This document shows positions 1 to 7,581 of a stretch of 47,109 bases of DNA, piece by piece. Source of the DNA: a virus; IMG/VR virus record IMGVR_UViG_3300033141_003356, positions 1 through 47,109 of that record. One strand, 5' to 3'. The notes under the pieces are model-generated. The model was given only the letters and a program-made list of their open reading frames with translations. It made no database searches and was not told the DNA's origin. The position numbers were made by a program, and so were the translations under genes. Numbering within the stretch: the first letter of the stretch is position 1; the number at the start of each line of letters is the position of its first letter.

Positions 1-380
1 GACCGCTTGCTATCAACTGAACGCTGTAATCCTTTGGCTTCATCCACTACTTTTTTTAATTCCAAAATTTCTTTTTTCATTGATAAGACACTTGAACGAG
101 TATTAACAGTAGATTTTATCGCCGATTCAGTTGGCTTTTCTAATCCATATTTTTTAGGGTCTTTTCTAATAAGAAGAGAAATTTTATCAATATGTGTCTC
201 CAATTCCAATTCAGCGTTTTCTATGAAATAAGAAGTTTCAGCAATGAAGCTATTTACTTCATCACAAAAAGAAGGAAACGAGGCGGATTCATCCTGCAAA
301 GTATTTATATCTATTGCCAGCTTTCTTCTGAATGATTCCAACTTATTTTTTATTTCATTTATTTTTTTATCATTAATCAT
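1..380 (-). CDS. Partial phage protein, possibly UvsY-like recombination accessory protein
   Basis: The minus strand is open from an ATG at 380-378 to the left edge, giving the first 126 codons of a gene whose C-terminus lies outside the window. The product is highly charged and helical, with heptad-like stretches at both ends. Residues near 75-90 contain DPKKYGLEKPTESAIKS. From memory, a P-x-KYGL-x-KPTE-x-AI pattern occurs in small phage proteins beside recombination and replication genes that have been likened to T4 UvsY; that link is a guess. It follows the single-strand binding protein gene in the same direction, across a 121-bp gap that holds a stem-loop, which fits a replication or recombination role. 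The AT-rich gap shows no clear Shine-Dalgarno site. Confidence 0.7.
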   Translation of the reverse strand, partial: MINDKKINEIKNKLESFRRKLAIDINTLQDESASFPSFCDEVNSFIAETSYFIENAELELETHIDKISLLIRKDPKKYGLEKPTESAIKSTVNTRSSVLSMKKEILELKKVVDEAKGLQRSVDSKR

Positions 381-401
381 AACTTTTTAAAAGAAAAAAG
401 A

Positions 402-465
402 AGGGCTTGCAACACACAGAACCGATAAACTTGCTTGAAATGTCTTTCCATAGTTGCCAAGCCCT
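402..465 (-). terminator. Long-loop stem-loop with T tract (terminator or attenuator)
   Basis: Arms at 402-413 and 453-465 pair over 12 bp with one bulged base, enclosing a loop of about 39 nt. On the minus strand the stem is followed by TTCTTTTTTCTTTT. It sits between the single-strand binding protein gene and the next minus-strand gene, so it probably ends or attenuates transcription after the highly expressed binding protein. The long loop is unusual for a simple terminator. Confidence 0.55.
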
Positions 466-501
466 GCTGTTTTTCTCTCCTCTCCTAATTTGATTTGTTA
501 A

Positions 502-1710
502 TTATTTCTTTTTCTTTTTTGTTTTCTTTTTAACGGACTCTTTGGCGGGTTTCTTTTTAGGTTTCGTTTTTCTTTTTGTTTTTGGTTTCGGTTCTGGCTC
601 TTCTTCATCCTCATCTTCATCCTCATCGTCTTCTAATTCATTTTCATCTTCTTCATCGCCTTCTTCTTCTAATTCTTCTTCTTCATCATCATCATCTTCT
701 TCATCGTCATCGTCTTCTAATTCATCTTCATCTTCTAACTCTTCATCCTCATCATCTTCATCTTCTAATTCTTCTTCCTCATCGTCATCACCGTTTTCGT
801 CTTCTTCATCTTCATCATCTAATTCTTCTTCTTCATCCTCATTGTCTAACTCTTCTTCATCTTCTTCATCTTCATCGTCTTCTAATTCATCCTCATCATC
901 ATTATTATCTTTGCTTTCAAAATCTTCTTCAATTTCCTCTTCAACTTCTTCAGTCTCAACATCAATATCCATCATTTCTTTAATTTGTTCATAAGAAGCA
1001 GTTACAAGCAAACTTTCAAAATCTTCTGGCGCATTATCATAAACAGAGTTTTTAATTTCTAAAGTTCTATCCTGAATTTTTACCCCTTTATATCGGGTAT
1101 TGTTTTGCACAGTACCAATACGTTCAAAAGAAATTTCCTTTTTTTCGTCAGGGTCTGAAATGTCAATAGTTTCTTTCGTTCTTCTATCCTTGCTTAACTT
1201 CATTATTTCATCGTTTATCGTAGAAGGAGCATCATATATTTGCAACCCCTTCTTAACAGTTTCACTGTCCTTTGTATCCACAATAAAAAATAAAAACCTC
1301 AAAGTTGGGCGTAAATGCTTTATCGTGTCGTAATCAACACCAGCTTCTTTCAATTTATCTCGTTTTTCGCAAATAGGACATCTCTCTCTTTTTACACCCT
1401 TTTCAATGCTCATCAGTAAAGGACATAAAGCAGCGTCTTTATTACTATTAATGTCATAATGCACATAAATAGATTCACCAAAGTAAATGTCTGTCCTTTT
1501 CGGCGGGATTATAGCAATGAAATTATCGCCTTCTGGAGATTTATATTCTTGCATTATACCTGCTTTCTTCAAGGCATCCCTATCTATATACCAAGCTCTA
1601 TTTCTAAACCTCCCACCCTTTTCGGCTTTGGTATATTCTTTTTCAATTGCTGCCGCCCGCGTACTTTTTTTCTTAACAACTGTCTTTTTTTTCTTTTTCT
1701 TTCTTACCAT
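502..1710 (-). CDS. gp32-like single-stranded DNA-binding protein with giant acidic tail
   Basis: This 402-residue protein is called as the phage replicative single-strand binding protein. The core (about residues 20-250) has the layout of T4 gp32-type proteins: an aromatic and basic OB-fold region and a zinc site built around CPLL and CPICEKRDK. The C-terminal part is a run of roughly 130 almost pure Asp/Glu residues, as in gp32-type proteins but far longer, and it ends in a Lys-rich segment (KPKPKTKRKTKPKKK and following). The N-terminus is also basic (MVRKKKKKK). The ATG at 1710 was chosen because AAAGGAG lies 8 nt upstream; the open frame extends upstream to a GTG at 1794, but that would start at or before the predicted transcription start. 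It is transcribed after the polymerase gene and probably from its own promoter at 1790-1830. Confidence 0.85.
   Translation of the reverse strand: MVRKKKKKKTVVKKKSTRAAAIEKEYTKAEKGGRFRNRAWYIDRDALKKAGIMQEYKSPEGDNFIAIIPPKRTDIYFGESIYVHYDINSNKDAALCPLLMSIEKGVKRERCPICEKRDKLKEAGVDYDTIKHLRPTLRFLFFIVDTKDSETVKKGLQIYDAPSTINDEIMKLSKDRRTKETIDISDPDEKKEISFERIGTVQNNTRYKGVKIQDRTLEIKNSVYDNAPEDFESLLVTASYEQIKEMMDIDVETEEVEEEIEEDFESKDNNDDEDELEDDEDEEDEEELDNEDEEEELDDEDEEDENGDDDEEEELEDEDDEDEELEDEDELEDDDDEEDDDDEEEELEEEGDEEDENELEDDEDEDEDEEEPEPKPKTKRKTKPKKKPAKESVKKKTKKKKK
600..960. repeat. Low-complexity GAA/GAT/GAC tract coding for the acidic tail
   Basis: About 360 bp built from irregular TCT/TCA/TCG triplets on the plus strand, read on the minus strand as Asp/Glu codons of the binding protein. 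The tract keeps the other frames open, which produces long poly-Ser and Leu/His-rich plus-strand frames that are not genes. Such tracts expand and contract by slippage, so tail length may differ among relatives. Confidence 0.8.
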
Positions 1711-1789
1711 CGTAAAGCTCCTTTCTTTATTGTTAAAAATTTCATCTGTTTTCTTTTTTTCAGTATCATAATTCTTTACTTTTTTAATG

Positions 1790-1830
1790 AACACCTTACA
1801 TAATAATATACAAAATAAAATCCTAAAATG
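1790..1830 (-). promoter_or_regulatory. Copy A of a conserved phage promoter motif
   Basis: On the minus strand this reads ATTTTA, 11 nt, TGTATATTAT, then AAGGTGTT. The same boxes with the same 11-nt spacing recur at 6004-6050 and 6701-6743, each time just before a gene start. Here it lies between the polymerase stop and the binding protein gene and would give a leader of about 80 nt. TATATT/TATTAT is the likely -10 element; a normal -35 box is not evident. Confidence 0.65.
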
Positions 1831-1836
1831 AGAAAA

Positions 1837-4395
1837 TTAAATTTTTATTTCTTCCATATCAAATAAATTCTTACCCTTATACCATTTCATTTTCATAGGT
1901 ACTATCTCCCAATAAAATCGTTTTTTAGTTAATCTTTTATTACTAATACCCATTACCTTTTCAAGTTCGGAATCTTTCACATCAAGCACCAACTCATCGT
2001 GTACCTGTATAATTGCTTTTGATTTCATTTTTTCTTTTTTCAAATCCTTTATTACATTATTTATTCCGTTCTGTAATAAATGATAACTGGTGGCTTGAAT
2101 GGGTGTGTTTATTATTTGATTTATTGATAACGGCGCCCGTCTTCTAAATCCAAAAAACGTTTTAACATACAAATTCCTTTTGTAAAAAGCTATCTGTTCA
2201 TTCTGCCAATTTTTGATTCCTTTATGTTCTTGCCAAAGTTCTTTTTCTAAATTCTGCAAATGATAAGGGTCCACTTTTGAAAACGCTGGATATTTAGCTC
2301 TATTTTCCCAATACGAACCGTAAAACATAGCAAACACCCAACCATTTTTTGCATCATATCTTTGCTGTTTTGTAACCTGTCTTATTGGTATTCTGAATAT
2401 TCTTGACGCCCATTCCCTATGAAAATCATATCCTTCTAACAAATATTCAATAAGTTTTTTATCTTTTGAATACATAGCTATTACACAAACCTCTGAACCT
2501 GAATAATCGCATTTTAAAAGGCAGTCATATCTCGGAACAATCAATTGTTTTATTTTTTTTGCTTCCTGCTCCCTTTCAGGTATGTTCTGAAAATTAGGTC
2601 TTGCGGAACTGCTTCTATAAGTTTCAACAGTGTGATTCATAAACGATGGGTGTATCCTGTTTCTACTGTCCAATTTCTCAAACCAATTTTTCAAATAAGT
2701 CCCTTCAAGTTTTTCAAGTTTTCTAATAGCAAGTATTCTGTTCGTCAATTTTTTCAAATTTTCATCTTTCGTCTTTCTCAACATTTTTTTCAAACATTCC
2801 GCATCGACAGAATAATTACCTGCACTTGATTTTTCTTTTATCGGTTTCATCCCATATAAATCATAATATAAAAATGACAAATCAGGATTTGAATTATAAT
2901 TAAAATTTTTCTTATATTTTTTTGTAAATAATTTTACAGGCTTGCTTTTTGCTATCTTTCTTTGATACATCTCAATATTGCTTTGCAACTTTTCTGAAAT
3001 TTCTTTTAATCTCTCAACATCAATTTGCACGCCTTCTTTTTCCATTCTTGCAAAAGCTCTTGTGGTTTCCGTAAGAAATAAAGAAGCTCTTTTAAAATCA
3101 TTTTCATATTCCTGTTTTTTAATTTCCTTTTCCTGTTCCTTTCGCAACCACAAAGTATTGCGAACATCTATACAATTATATTTCCCAATATCTTTTATAT
3201 CTTCTTCTATTAAATTTCCTTGTTCAACTTCACTCTTCCATTGTGAAGAACCTGTCCTAACATAAATCTGAAATGCCAAAGAAGTCGTTCCCTTTCTTTC
3301 ATCAATTATATGACTGTTCACCATTGTATCATAAACTTTTCCTCTTATGAAAACATTGAAGACCCTTTTTGAACATAAATCCTCATACTTTAAATTATGT
3401 ATTGTCTTTTCTATTTTCTCATCAATTAACAATTTTTTCATTTCTTCATATAAAATCTTTTTCTGGTTTTCTGTCCATTTAGCTTGTGGGTGTTCTAAAG
3501 CAATACTATATGCCTTTTCTGTTTTACTACCAATACCGAACATTAATATTTTGAAATCTTCTGTGTGTGTATTTACCCCTGTCGTCTCATAATCAAAACA
3601 AAAGTGTTTTTTCTTTTGAAAAGCTTTTAAAATTTTAACAGCTCTTTTAAAATCTTTATATATAATAACATTTCCTTCATCCTCGTTTATACCTATCTTT
3701 TTAAAAGGTTTTTTTAAATACATCAAACCTTCTCTTATATCCCTTTCAAACAATTTTGTGTGTTCAGGTCTCCTCAATATGAAAGCCGAATGAAAAAGAC
3801 AACACACCCAACAATTGTATTTCAAAGATGGAACTATCCTGCCTCTCATTTTTCCAGCGGTTATTTCAAATTCTGCATCATCCAATATACCTTTTATAGC
3901 TTTTTCTCCAACAGCAAATATTAGTTTAGGTTTTATTTTTCTAATATTATGAACCAATCTCGGCTTGCAATATTTAACTCTTTTCTGATTTGGGTAAATA
4001 TTGTCTGGTGGTCGGCAAGCAATTGTGTTATCCAATTTAGCATCTCTGTAAATGTTAATCCCATTTTTCCTGAAAGCTCTAAAAAGAACTTCCCCAGATT
4101 CACCAACAAATTGTTTTCCCTTTTCATCTTCAACTTTACCTGGTGCTTCACCTACAATGAGAATACCTTTTAATCCTTCACCGCTCGGCTTCATTTTAGG
4201 CGAATTGCAATTTTTGTATAGTCCACAAGATTTGCAATTGGCAGGTTGTTCAAGTTTATATCGTTCTTCTTCTGACAAAGTAAATAACTGTGGTTTGATT
4301 AAACGTCTTTTCGGCGGGTTTCTCTTTCCTATCTTCTGTGGTTCTTCTTTCAAACCAAACTCGGCTGGGTCAAAAAATGCGGATTGCTTTTTCAT
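1837..4395 (-). CDS. Uracil-DNA glycosylase / DNA polymerase A fusion protein
   Basis: An 852-residue replicative polymerase with an N-terminal family-4-type uracil-DNA glycosylase domain. Residues 54-63 hold CKSCGLYKNC, then GEAPG (82-86), FVGESG, the CRPPDN motif and a later Cys (KYCKPRL), which together fit an iron-sulfur family-4 enzyme. The 3'-5' exonuclease follows, with FDYETTG (Exo I), HNLKYED (Exo II) and YNCIDVRNT (Exo III) all intact. The family A polymerase domain has FQNIPER, motif A CDYSGSE (usually DYSQIE), motif B RYDAKNGWVFAMFYG and motif C QVHDELVLDV. A comparable N-terminal glycosylase-like domain is known in the DNA polymerase of Bacillus phage SPO1. The start overlaps the methyltransferase stop as ATGA, so translation is probably coupled. 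Confidence 0.95.
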   Translation of the reverse strand: MKKQSAFFDPAEFGLKEEPQKIGKRNPPKRRLIKPQLFTLSEEERYKLEQPANCKSCGLYKNCNSPKMKPSGEGLKGILIVGEAPGKVEDEKGKQFVGESGEVLFRAFRKNGINIYRDAKLDNTIACRPPDNIYPNQKRVKYCKPRLVHNIRKIKPKLIFAVGEKAIKGILDDAEFEITAGKMRGRIVPSLKYNCWVCCLFHSAFILRRPEHTKLFERDIREGLMYLKKPFKKIGINEDEGNVIIYKDFKRAVKILKAFQKKKHFCFDYETTGVNTHTEDFKILMFGIGSKTEKAYSIALEHPQAKWTENQKKILYEEMKKLLIDEKIEKTIHNLKYEDLCSKRVFNVFIRGKVYDTMVNSHIIDERKGTTSLAFQIYVRTGSSQWKSEVEQGNLIEEDIKDIGKYNCIDVRNTLWLRKEQEKEIKKQEYENDFKRASLFLTETTRAFARMEKEGVQIDVERLKEISEKLQSNIEMYQRKIAKSKPVKLFTKKYKKNFNYNSNPDLSFLYYDLYGMKPIKEKSSAGNYSVDAECLKKMLRKTKDENLKKLTNRILAIRKLEKLEGTYLKNWFEKLDSRNRIHPSFMNHTVETYRSSSARPNFQNIPEREQEAKKIKQLIVPRYDCLLKCDYSGSEVCVIAMYSKDKKLIEYLLEGYDFHREWASRIFRIPIRQVTKQQRYDAKNGWVFAMFYGSYWENRAKYPAFSKVDPYHLQNLEKELWQEHKGIKNWQNEQIAFYKRNLYVKTFFGFRRRAPLSINQIINTPIQATSYHLLQNGINNVIKDLKKEKMKSKAIIQVHDELVLDVKDSELEKVMGISNKRLTKKRFYWEIVPMKMKWYKGKNLFDMEEIKI

Positions 4396-5840
4396 AAAAT
4401 AGTAGCTTGAACTTTTTTGAATTTAACAGCTTTTATTCTTGCTTCTGCTATATCACAATATTCCTGATTTATTTCTATACCAATATATTTTCTATTTAAT
4501 ATTTTACACGCGACAGCTGTCGTACCTGAACCGATAAAAGGGTCAAGAACGATGTCGCCTGTTCGTGTGGTCAACGTAATTAAATATTTGAACAATTTTA
4601 CAGGCTTCACCGTTTCGTGTATATTCTTCTTTCCTTTTCCTAGTCCTTTGTTCCTTTCAGATTTACTCGCTTTCGGTATTATCATAAAAGGGAACGTTTC
4701 CCTTGCACATTTATTCCACTCATCCAAAGAAAAGTATCGGGAAAATGAACCTGAATCCTTTAGGGGTAATTTTATATTTCTTTCTACTTTATAAAATGAT
4801 TTTCCTCCATCTGTTTTTATATGCCTACCACCCGATTGATAATTTTTCCCGTTATCCAACACACCATCAGACACAAGCAAGTTTGCAGGAAACCTGCCGT
4901 AAGGTTTTATTGTTTGCGCTTTCTTTCCTTTTCTTGAATCAACACCCAAAAATTTTTTCTCATCTGGTTCTAAATTATACGGTTGTTTATAATTAATACC
5001 GTTTTTCCATCCAACTCTTTTAGGTATATACTCTTCTTTATCATAATTAGACAAAGGAATTCGACAATCGTCCAACCAAGTAATTCCCTTACCATTCTTC
5101 AATGCCTGGTCAACATAACTCTTTTCACTTAATGGTTTCATACATACTAATATGACTTCAAGAGCTGGTTTCATTTGCATTCCAGCGTAACTTCCGTCAA
5201 GAACTTTCGCTTGGTCGGTGGCGGGTTTAGTCTCCCATACTGCTTTATTTCTTTTTTCTTCTGTATCTAATAAATTATAACTTGTAGAATTTTTTTGAAT
5301 ATTAGGCATTCTTGCACTTCTTTTTTTTCCGTCAGCATCTATTTTTTCACCTATAATTTCCCTTTCAGCTTCTTTCCGTTCAATTAATTCATCAAAACGA
5401 TTATCAAGATTTAATATTTCTTTTAATTGTAAATAATAATATTTAGATGGTAACTGTATTCCTGATAATCTGCCTTCCCACCAACTATATGCTGTATTTG
5501 TACCAAGCATTTTATCAATTGCAGACATAGATAAATCTTTTTCTATTCTCTTTTTCTTTAAATAATTAGCAAAAGGTTTATAAGTATTTTGAGTTCTATT
5601 ATTCCGTTTATCCACTATTTTACTTATTGAACTCGCTTTCGGGAATCCTGATGCGTAAACGTGATACAAACTTGAAAACCCCATCTCAAATCCCGCATCT
5701 TCAAGATTAACTATCATTCGAGAAAGCACATCTTGGCGTGGTGCAGACATCACAAGACACCAAGCTCCTGGTTTCAACACTCGCAAACATTCTTTCCATA
5801 TATCAATTGACGGAACTGCTCTGTCCCAATCTTTCCCCAT
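4392..5840 (-). CDS. Beta-class DNA methyltransferase lacking its N-terminal catalytic motif
   Basis: This 482-residue open frame carries most of an N4-cytosine or N6-adenine methyltransferase. The AdoMet-binding motif is near the C-terminus (DPFIGSGTTAVAC, then NRKYIGIEINQEYCDIA), the circular order of beta-class enzymes. The N-terminus LKPGAWCLVMSAPRQ is a typical strand just after the catalytic motif. A helix-turn-helix-like insert (about residues 90-155, FANYLKKKRIEKDLSMSAI onward) lies in the middle. The required DPPY motif is encoded immediately upstream in the same frame but is cut off by a TAG at 5861-5859. The frame given starts at the first ATG after that stop; whether any product is made from it is doubtful. 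The 3' end overlaps the polymerase start by 4 nt. Confidence 0.8.
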   Translation of the reverse strand: MGKDWDRAVPSIDIWKECLRVLKPGAWCLVMSAPRQDVLSRMIVNLEDAGFEMGFSSLYHVYASGFPKASSISKIVDKRNNRTQNTYKPFANYLKKKRIEKDLSMSAIDKMLGTNTAYSWWEGRLSGIQLPSKYYYLQLKEILNLDNRFDELIERKEAEREIIGEKIDADGKKRSARMPNIQKNSTSYNLLDTEEKRNKAVWETKPATDQAKVLDGSYAGMQMKPALEVILVCMKPLSEKSYVDQALKNGKGITWLDDCRIPLSNYDKEEYIPKRVGWKNGINYKQPYNLEPDEKKFLGVDSRKGKKAQTIKPYGRFPANLLVSDGVLDNGKNYQSGGRHIKTDGGKSFYKVERNIKLPLKDSGSFSRYFSLDEWNKCARETFPFMIIPKASKSERNKGLGKGKKNIHETVKPVKLFKYLITLTTRTGDIVLDPFIGSGTTAVACKILNRKYIGIEINQEYCDIAEARIKAVKFKKVQATIL

Positions 5841-6002
5841 AAACTTATAACCATACAGCTATGGAGGGTCGGTAATAACAGCATCTATACAATTGTCTGG
5901 CAACTTTTTCATTTCTTCCAGACAATCACTGTTTATTACGCGACCCAAATATTCCTTTAAATTTGATTGTTTATTTTTAGATTGTTTTTTCTTCATAATC
6001 AT
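5841..6002 (-). pseudogene. N-terminal part of the methyltransferase, ended by amber codon in the DPPY motif
   Basis: From ATGATTATG at 6002 the frame encodes a typical methyltransferase start (GRVINSDCLEEMKKLP, then CIDAVITDPP) and then meets TAG CTG before continuing in frame as YGYKFMGKDWD into the 482-residue frame. Removing those six bases would restore TDPPYGYKFMGKDWD, the usual motif IV context of phage methyltransferases. The gene is therefore broken by a 6-bp in-frame insertion that brings a stop, unless TAG is read through. A shared promoter motif and AAGG ribosome binding site lie directly upstream, so the original gene clearly began here. Confidence 0.75.
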
Positions 6003-6003
6003 A

Positions 6004-6050
6004 AACACCTTTTACTATAATATACAAAATAAAATTCTAAAATGAGAAAA
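6004..6050 (-). promoter_or_regulatory. Copy B of the conserved phage promoter motif
   Basis: On the minus strand it reads TTCTCATTTTAG, TTTTATTTTGTATATTAT and AAGGTGTT, nearly identical over about 35 nt to the copy at 1790-1830. It lies directly before the original methyltransferase start at 6002, with AAGG serving as the ribosome binding site. It would drive the methyltransferase-polymerase operon, with a very short leader. Confidence 0.65.
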
Positions 6051-6063
6051 ATTTTTGAAATTG

Positions 6064-6187
6064 TTTAAAAATCGCTTATATAACGTAATAAAAAATTTAA
6101 AAACTTTCAAACGTAGAACTATACCTTTTTAATTTTTACCCAAAAACTCATTGTCAGTGGCTTGATTCTGACCAAATAAGCGATTTT
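6064..6187. repeat. Spaced 12-bp inverted repeat around a small hairpin
   Basis: AAAATCGCTTAT at 6068-6079 and ATAAGCGATTTT at 6176-6187 are exact inverted copies. Between them, GTCAG (6153-6157) and CTGAC (6168-6172) form a smaller hairpin. The unit is GC-richer than its surroundings and lies upstream of promoter copy B. It could be protein-binding sites for replication initiation or control, an attachment site, or a structured RNA. Confidence 0.55.
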
Positions 6188-6393
6188 AAAATTATATTAC
6201 AAGTCATATTTTAAAAAATTTAACAGAAGAAAAATAAAAAACACAAAAAATTATAATACATAAACAGAGAAAATTTTAAATAGAATTATTGTTTTTATTA
6301 AACATAGATATTAAAATATTAATAAAATATCAGTGAATAATACAGCAAACCCTTTGTGGCATTGAAAAATCGTTGTTTTTTGCTCTGTCCATA

Positions 6394-6440
6394 GCAGATT
6401 AATATATATATATATAGATTATATATATTAATCTATCTGC
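6394..6440. repeat. AT-rich inverted repeat
   Basis: AGATTAATATATAT (6396-6409) pairs with ATATATATTAATCT (6421-6434) across an 11-nt loop, flanked by GCAG and CTGC. It is a candidate duplex-unwinding or cruciform element within the divergent region. Confidence 0.5.
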
Positions 6441-6535
6441 TGGCGTGGTAAAAAATATAATATAATTTGTTGTGTTATAACAAGATAAATTAAAAATAAA
6501 AAAAATAAAAAGGAAATGGTTAATATTTTATTAAT

Positions 6536-6613
6536 ATTTTAGTGTTTTTCACTGTAGAATTATAAAAATTTTTTTATTTTTTCATATAAAATTCATTAAA
6601 TTTTAGTGTTTTT
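6536..6613. repeat. Two copies of ATTTTAGTGTTTTT
   Basis: The 14-mer ATTTTAGTGTTTTT occurs at 6536-6549 and 6600-6613 in the same orientation, 64 bp apart, inside the divergent region. It may be an iteron-like or regulator-binding site; two copies alone are weak evidence. Confidence 0.4.
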
Positions 6614-6700
6614 ATACTTAATATATATTATTAATATTTTAATAAGATTTTATAAATATATAAATAATTAATTATTGATTTAGAAATATTTTAAATTAAT

Positions 6701-6743
6701 TTTTACATTTTAAGTTTTATTTTTGTATATTATTATATAAGGT
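6701..6743 (+). promoter_or_regulatory. Copy C of the conserved phage promoter motif, facing right
   Basis: ATTTTA at 6707-6712, exactly 11 nt, then TGTATATTAT at 6724-6733 and AAGG at 6739-6742. Boxes and spacing match the two minus-strand copies. A GGAAA-type ribosome binding site and the first plus-strand gene follow directly. It is the likely promoter of the rightward replication operon. Confidence 0.65.
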
Positions 6744-6766
6744 ATAATTATGAAAGGAAACAAAAA

Positions 6767-7579
6767 ATGAAAAAATATCTGCAAATAGAAATAACAGACA
6801 GCTTGCTGAACGCTTTGATTGATTCAAAAAAATGCAAGGAAAAAGTATCTATTTCCTTTTGCGTGGATAATGAAGAAAGCAAATCAAAGCAGGCAAAACC
6901 ATTCTTTAAATTTTCCGAAAATGAATTACTCCTGATTAAAAAATGGAATACAGAAGTAAAATCTTATCAGAAAACGAACCCACACGATAAAAGAAACCAA
7001 GAAACTACCATGAAAGAATTTTCAAAAGAGATAGAAACGGTAATAAAGCCTCTTATGAAAAGAATGAAAGTTGAAGAAGTGATAAAGCAAATAGATTTTT
7101 ATTTTCTTGCTTGTAAAAAATGTCAACATTTGAAAGATGGAAGAAATTTTGGATTTAAAAATCTATTAGGGTTCTTGAGAAAACTAAATAAAAATTATGT
7201 GAAAGGAGAAAAAGGATGGTGGGACAATAGCTACACTGAACCGTTTGATGATAAATATAAAAAAACTACAAGATTGATAGCTAATGAATTTGCTATTATA
7301 TATCTGAATAGAGATAGATATAATCTAATAAATCCATCAAGAGACTATGAAACGTTTATGTCAACCGCAAAGAAGATAAAATACTTTATGAAAAGGAATC
7401 CTGGTTTGCCTTTTGATAGGCAGGAAATAATAGAATACTTTTTAAAAGCTGTAAAAAGATATACTGATAATTCCGAAATAGATACGGTATATCCAAAAAT
7501 ATTATTGAATAATAATGTATGGAACATTATTTTTCCTCAATACCTCAAAGAAATTTACCCCTCAATTGAAATTAAATAA
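6767..7579 (+). CDS. Unknown protein, first gene of the replication operon
   Basis: A 270-residue, Lys-rich soluble protein that I do not recognise. There is a small N-terminal region (residues 1-40), then a helical body. The segment near residue 125, KDGRNFGFKNLLGFLRKL, resembles the C-terminal part of phage replication-initiation or DnaD-like proteins, where an F-x-N-L-x-FLR pattern is common; this is a loose resemblance. ATG with GAAAGGAAAC upstream is a reasonable start. Being first in the operon after promoter copy C and ahead of the helicase, an initiator or helicase-loader role is possible but unproven. Confidence 0.75.
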   Translation: MKKYLQIEITDSLLNALIDSKKCKEKVSISFCVDNEESKSKQAKPFFKFSENELLLIKKWNTEVKSYQKTNPHDKRNQETTMKEFSKEIETVIKPLMKRMKVEEVIKQIDFYFLACKKCQHLKDGRNFGFKNLLGFLRKLNKNYVKGEKGWWDNSYTEPFDDKYKKTTRLIANEFAIIYLNRDRYNLINPSRDYETFMSTAKKIKYFMKRNPGLPFDRQEIIEYFLKAVKRYTDNSEIDTVYPKILLNNNVWNIIFPQYLKEIYPSIEIK

Positions 7580-7581
7580 TT

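Larger units (their letters stand above)
6003..6766. other. Divergent AT-rich intergenic region, candidate replication origin
   Basis: This 764-bp stretch has no plausible gene on either strand. It separates the leftward polymerase and binding-protein operon from the rightward helicase and primase operon. It contains outward-facing copies of the shared promoter motif at both ends, a 12-bp inverted repeat spaced by about 96 bp, a 14-bp AT hairpin with GCAG/CTGC edges, and a 14-bp direct repeat. Composition is far more AT-rich than the coding regions. Position and repeats suggest an origin or control region; this is inference, with no family-level match. Confidence 0.5.

Noticed and set aside
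542-994. Plus-strand poly-Ser and Leu/His-rich open frames over 540-1000
   Set aside because: They are shadows of the minus-strand GAA/GAT tract coding for the acidic tail; no ribosome binding site and no protein-like composition.
1711-1794. GTG-initiated extension of the binding protein to 1794
   Set aside because: It would begin at or before the expected transcription start and lacks a ribosome binding site, whereas ATG 1710 has AAAGGAG.
5841-6002. Genome-wide reassignment of TAG to an amino acid
   Set aside because: Only one in-frame TAG was seen and no long late gene contains any; the six-base excess at the motif points to an insertion.
6394-6440. Tandem TA repeats as a CRISPR-like or satellite array
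   Set aside because: It is a single AT hairpin without regular spacers or repeated units.
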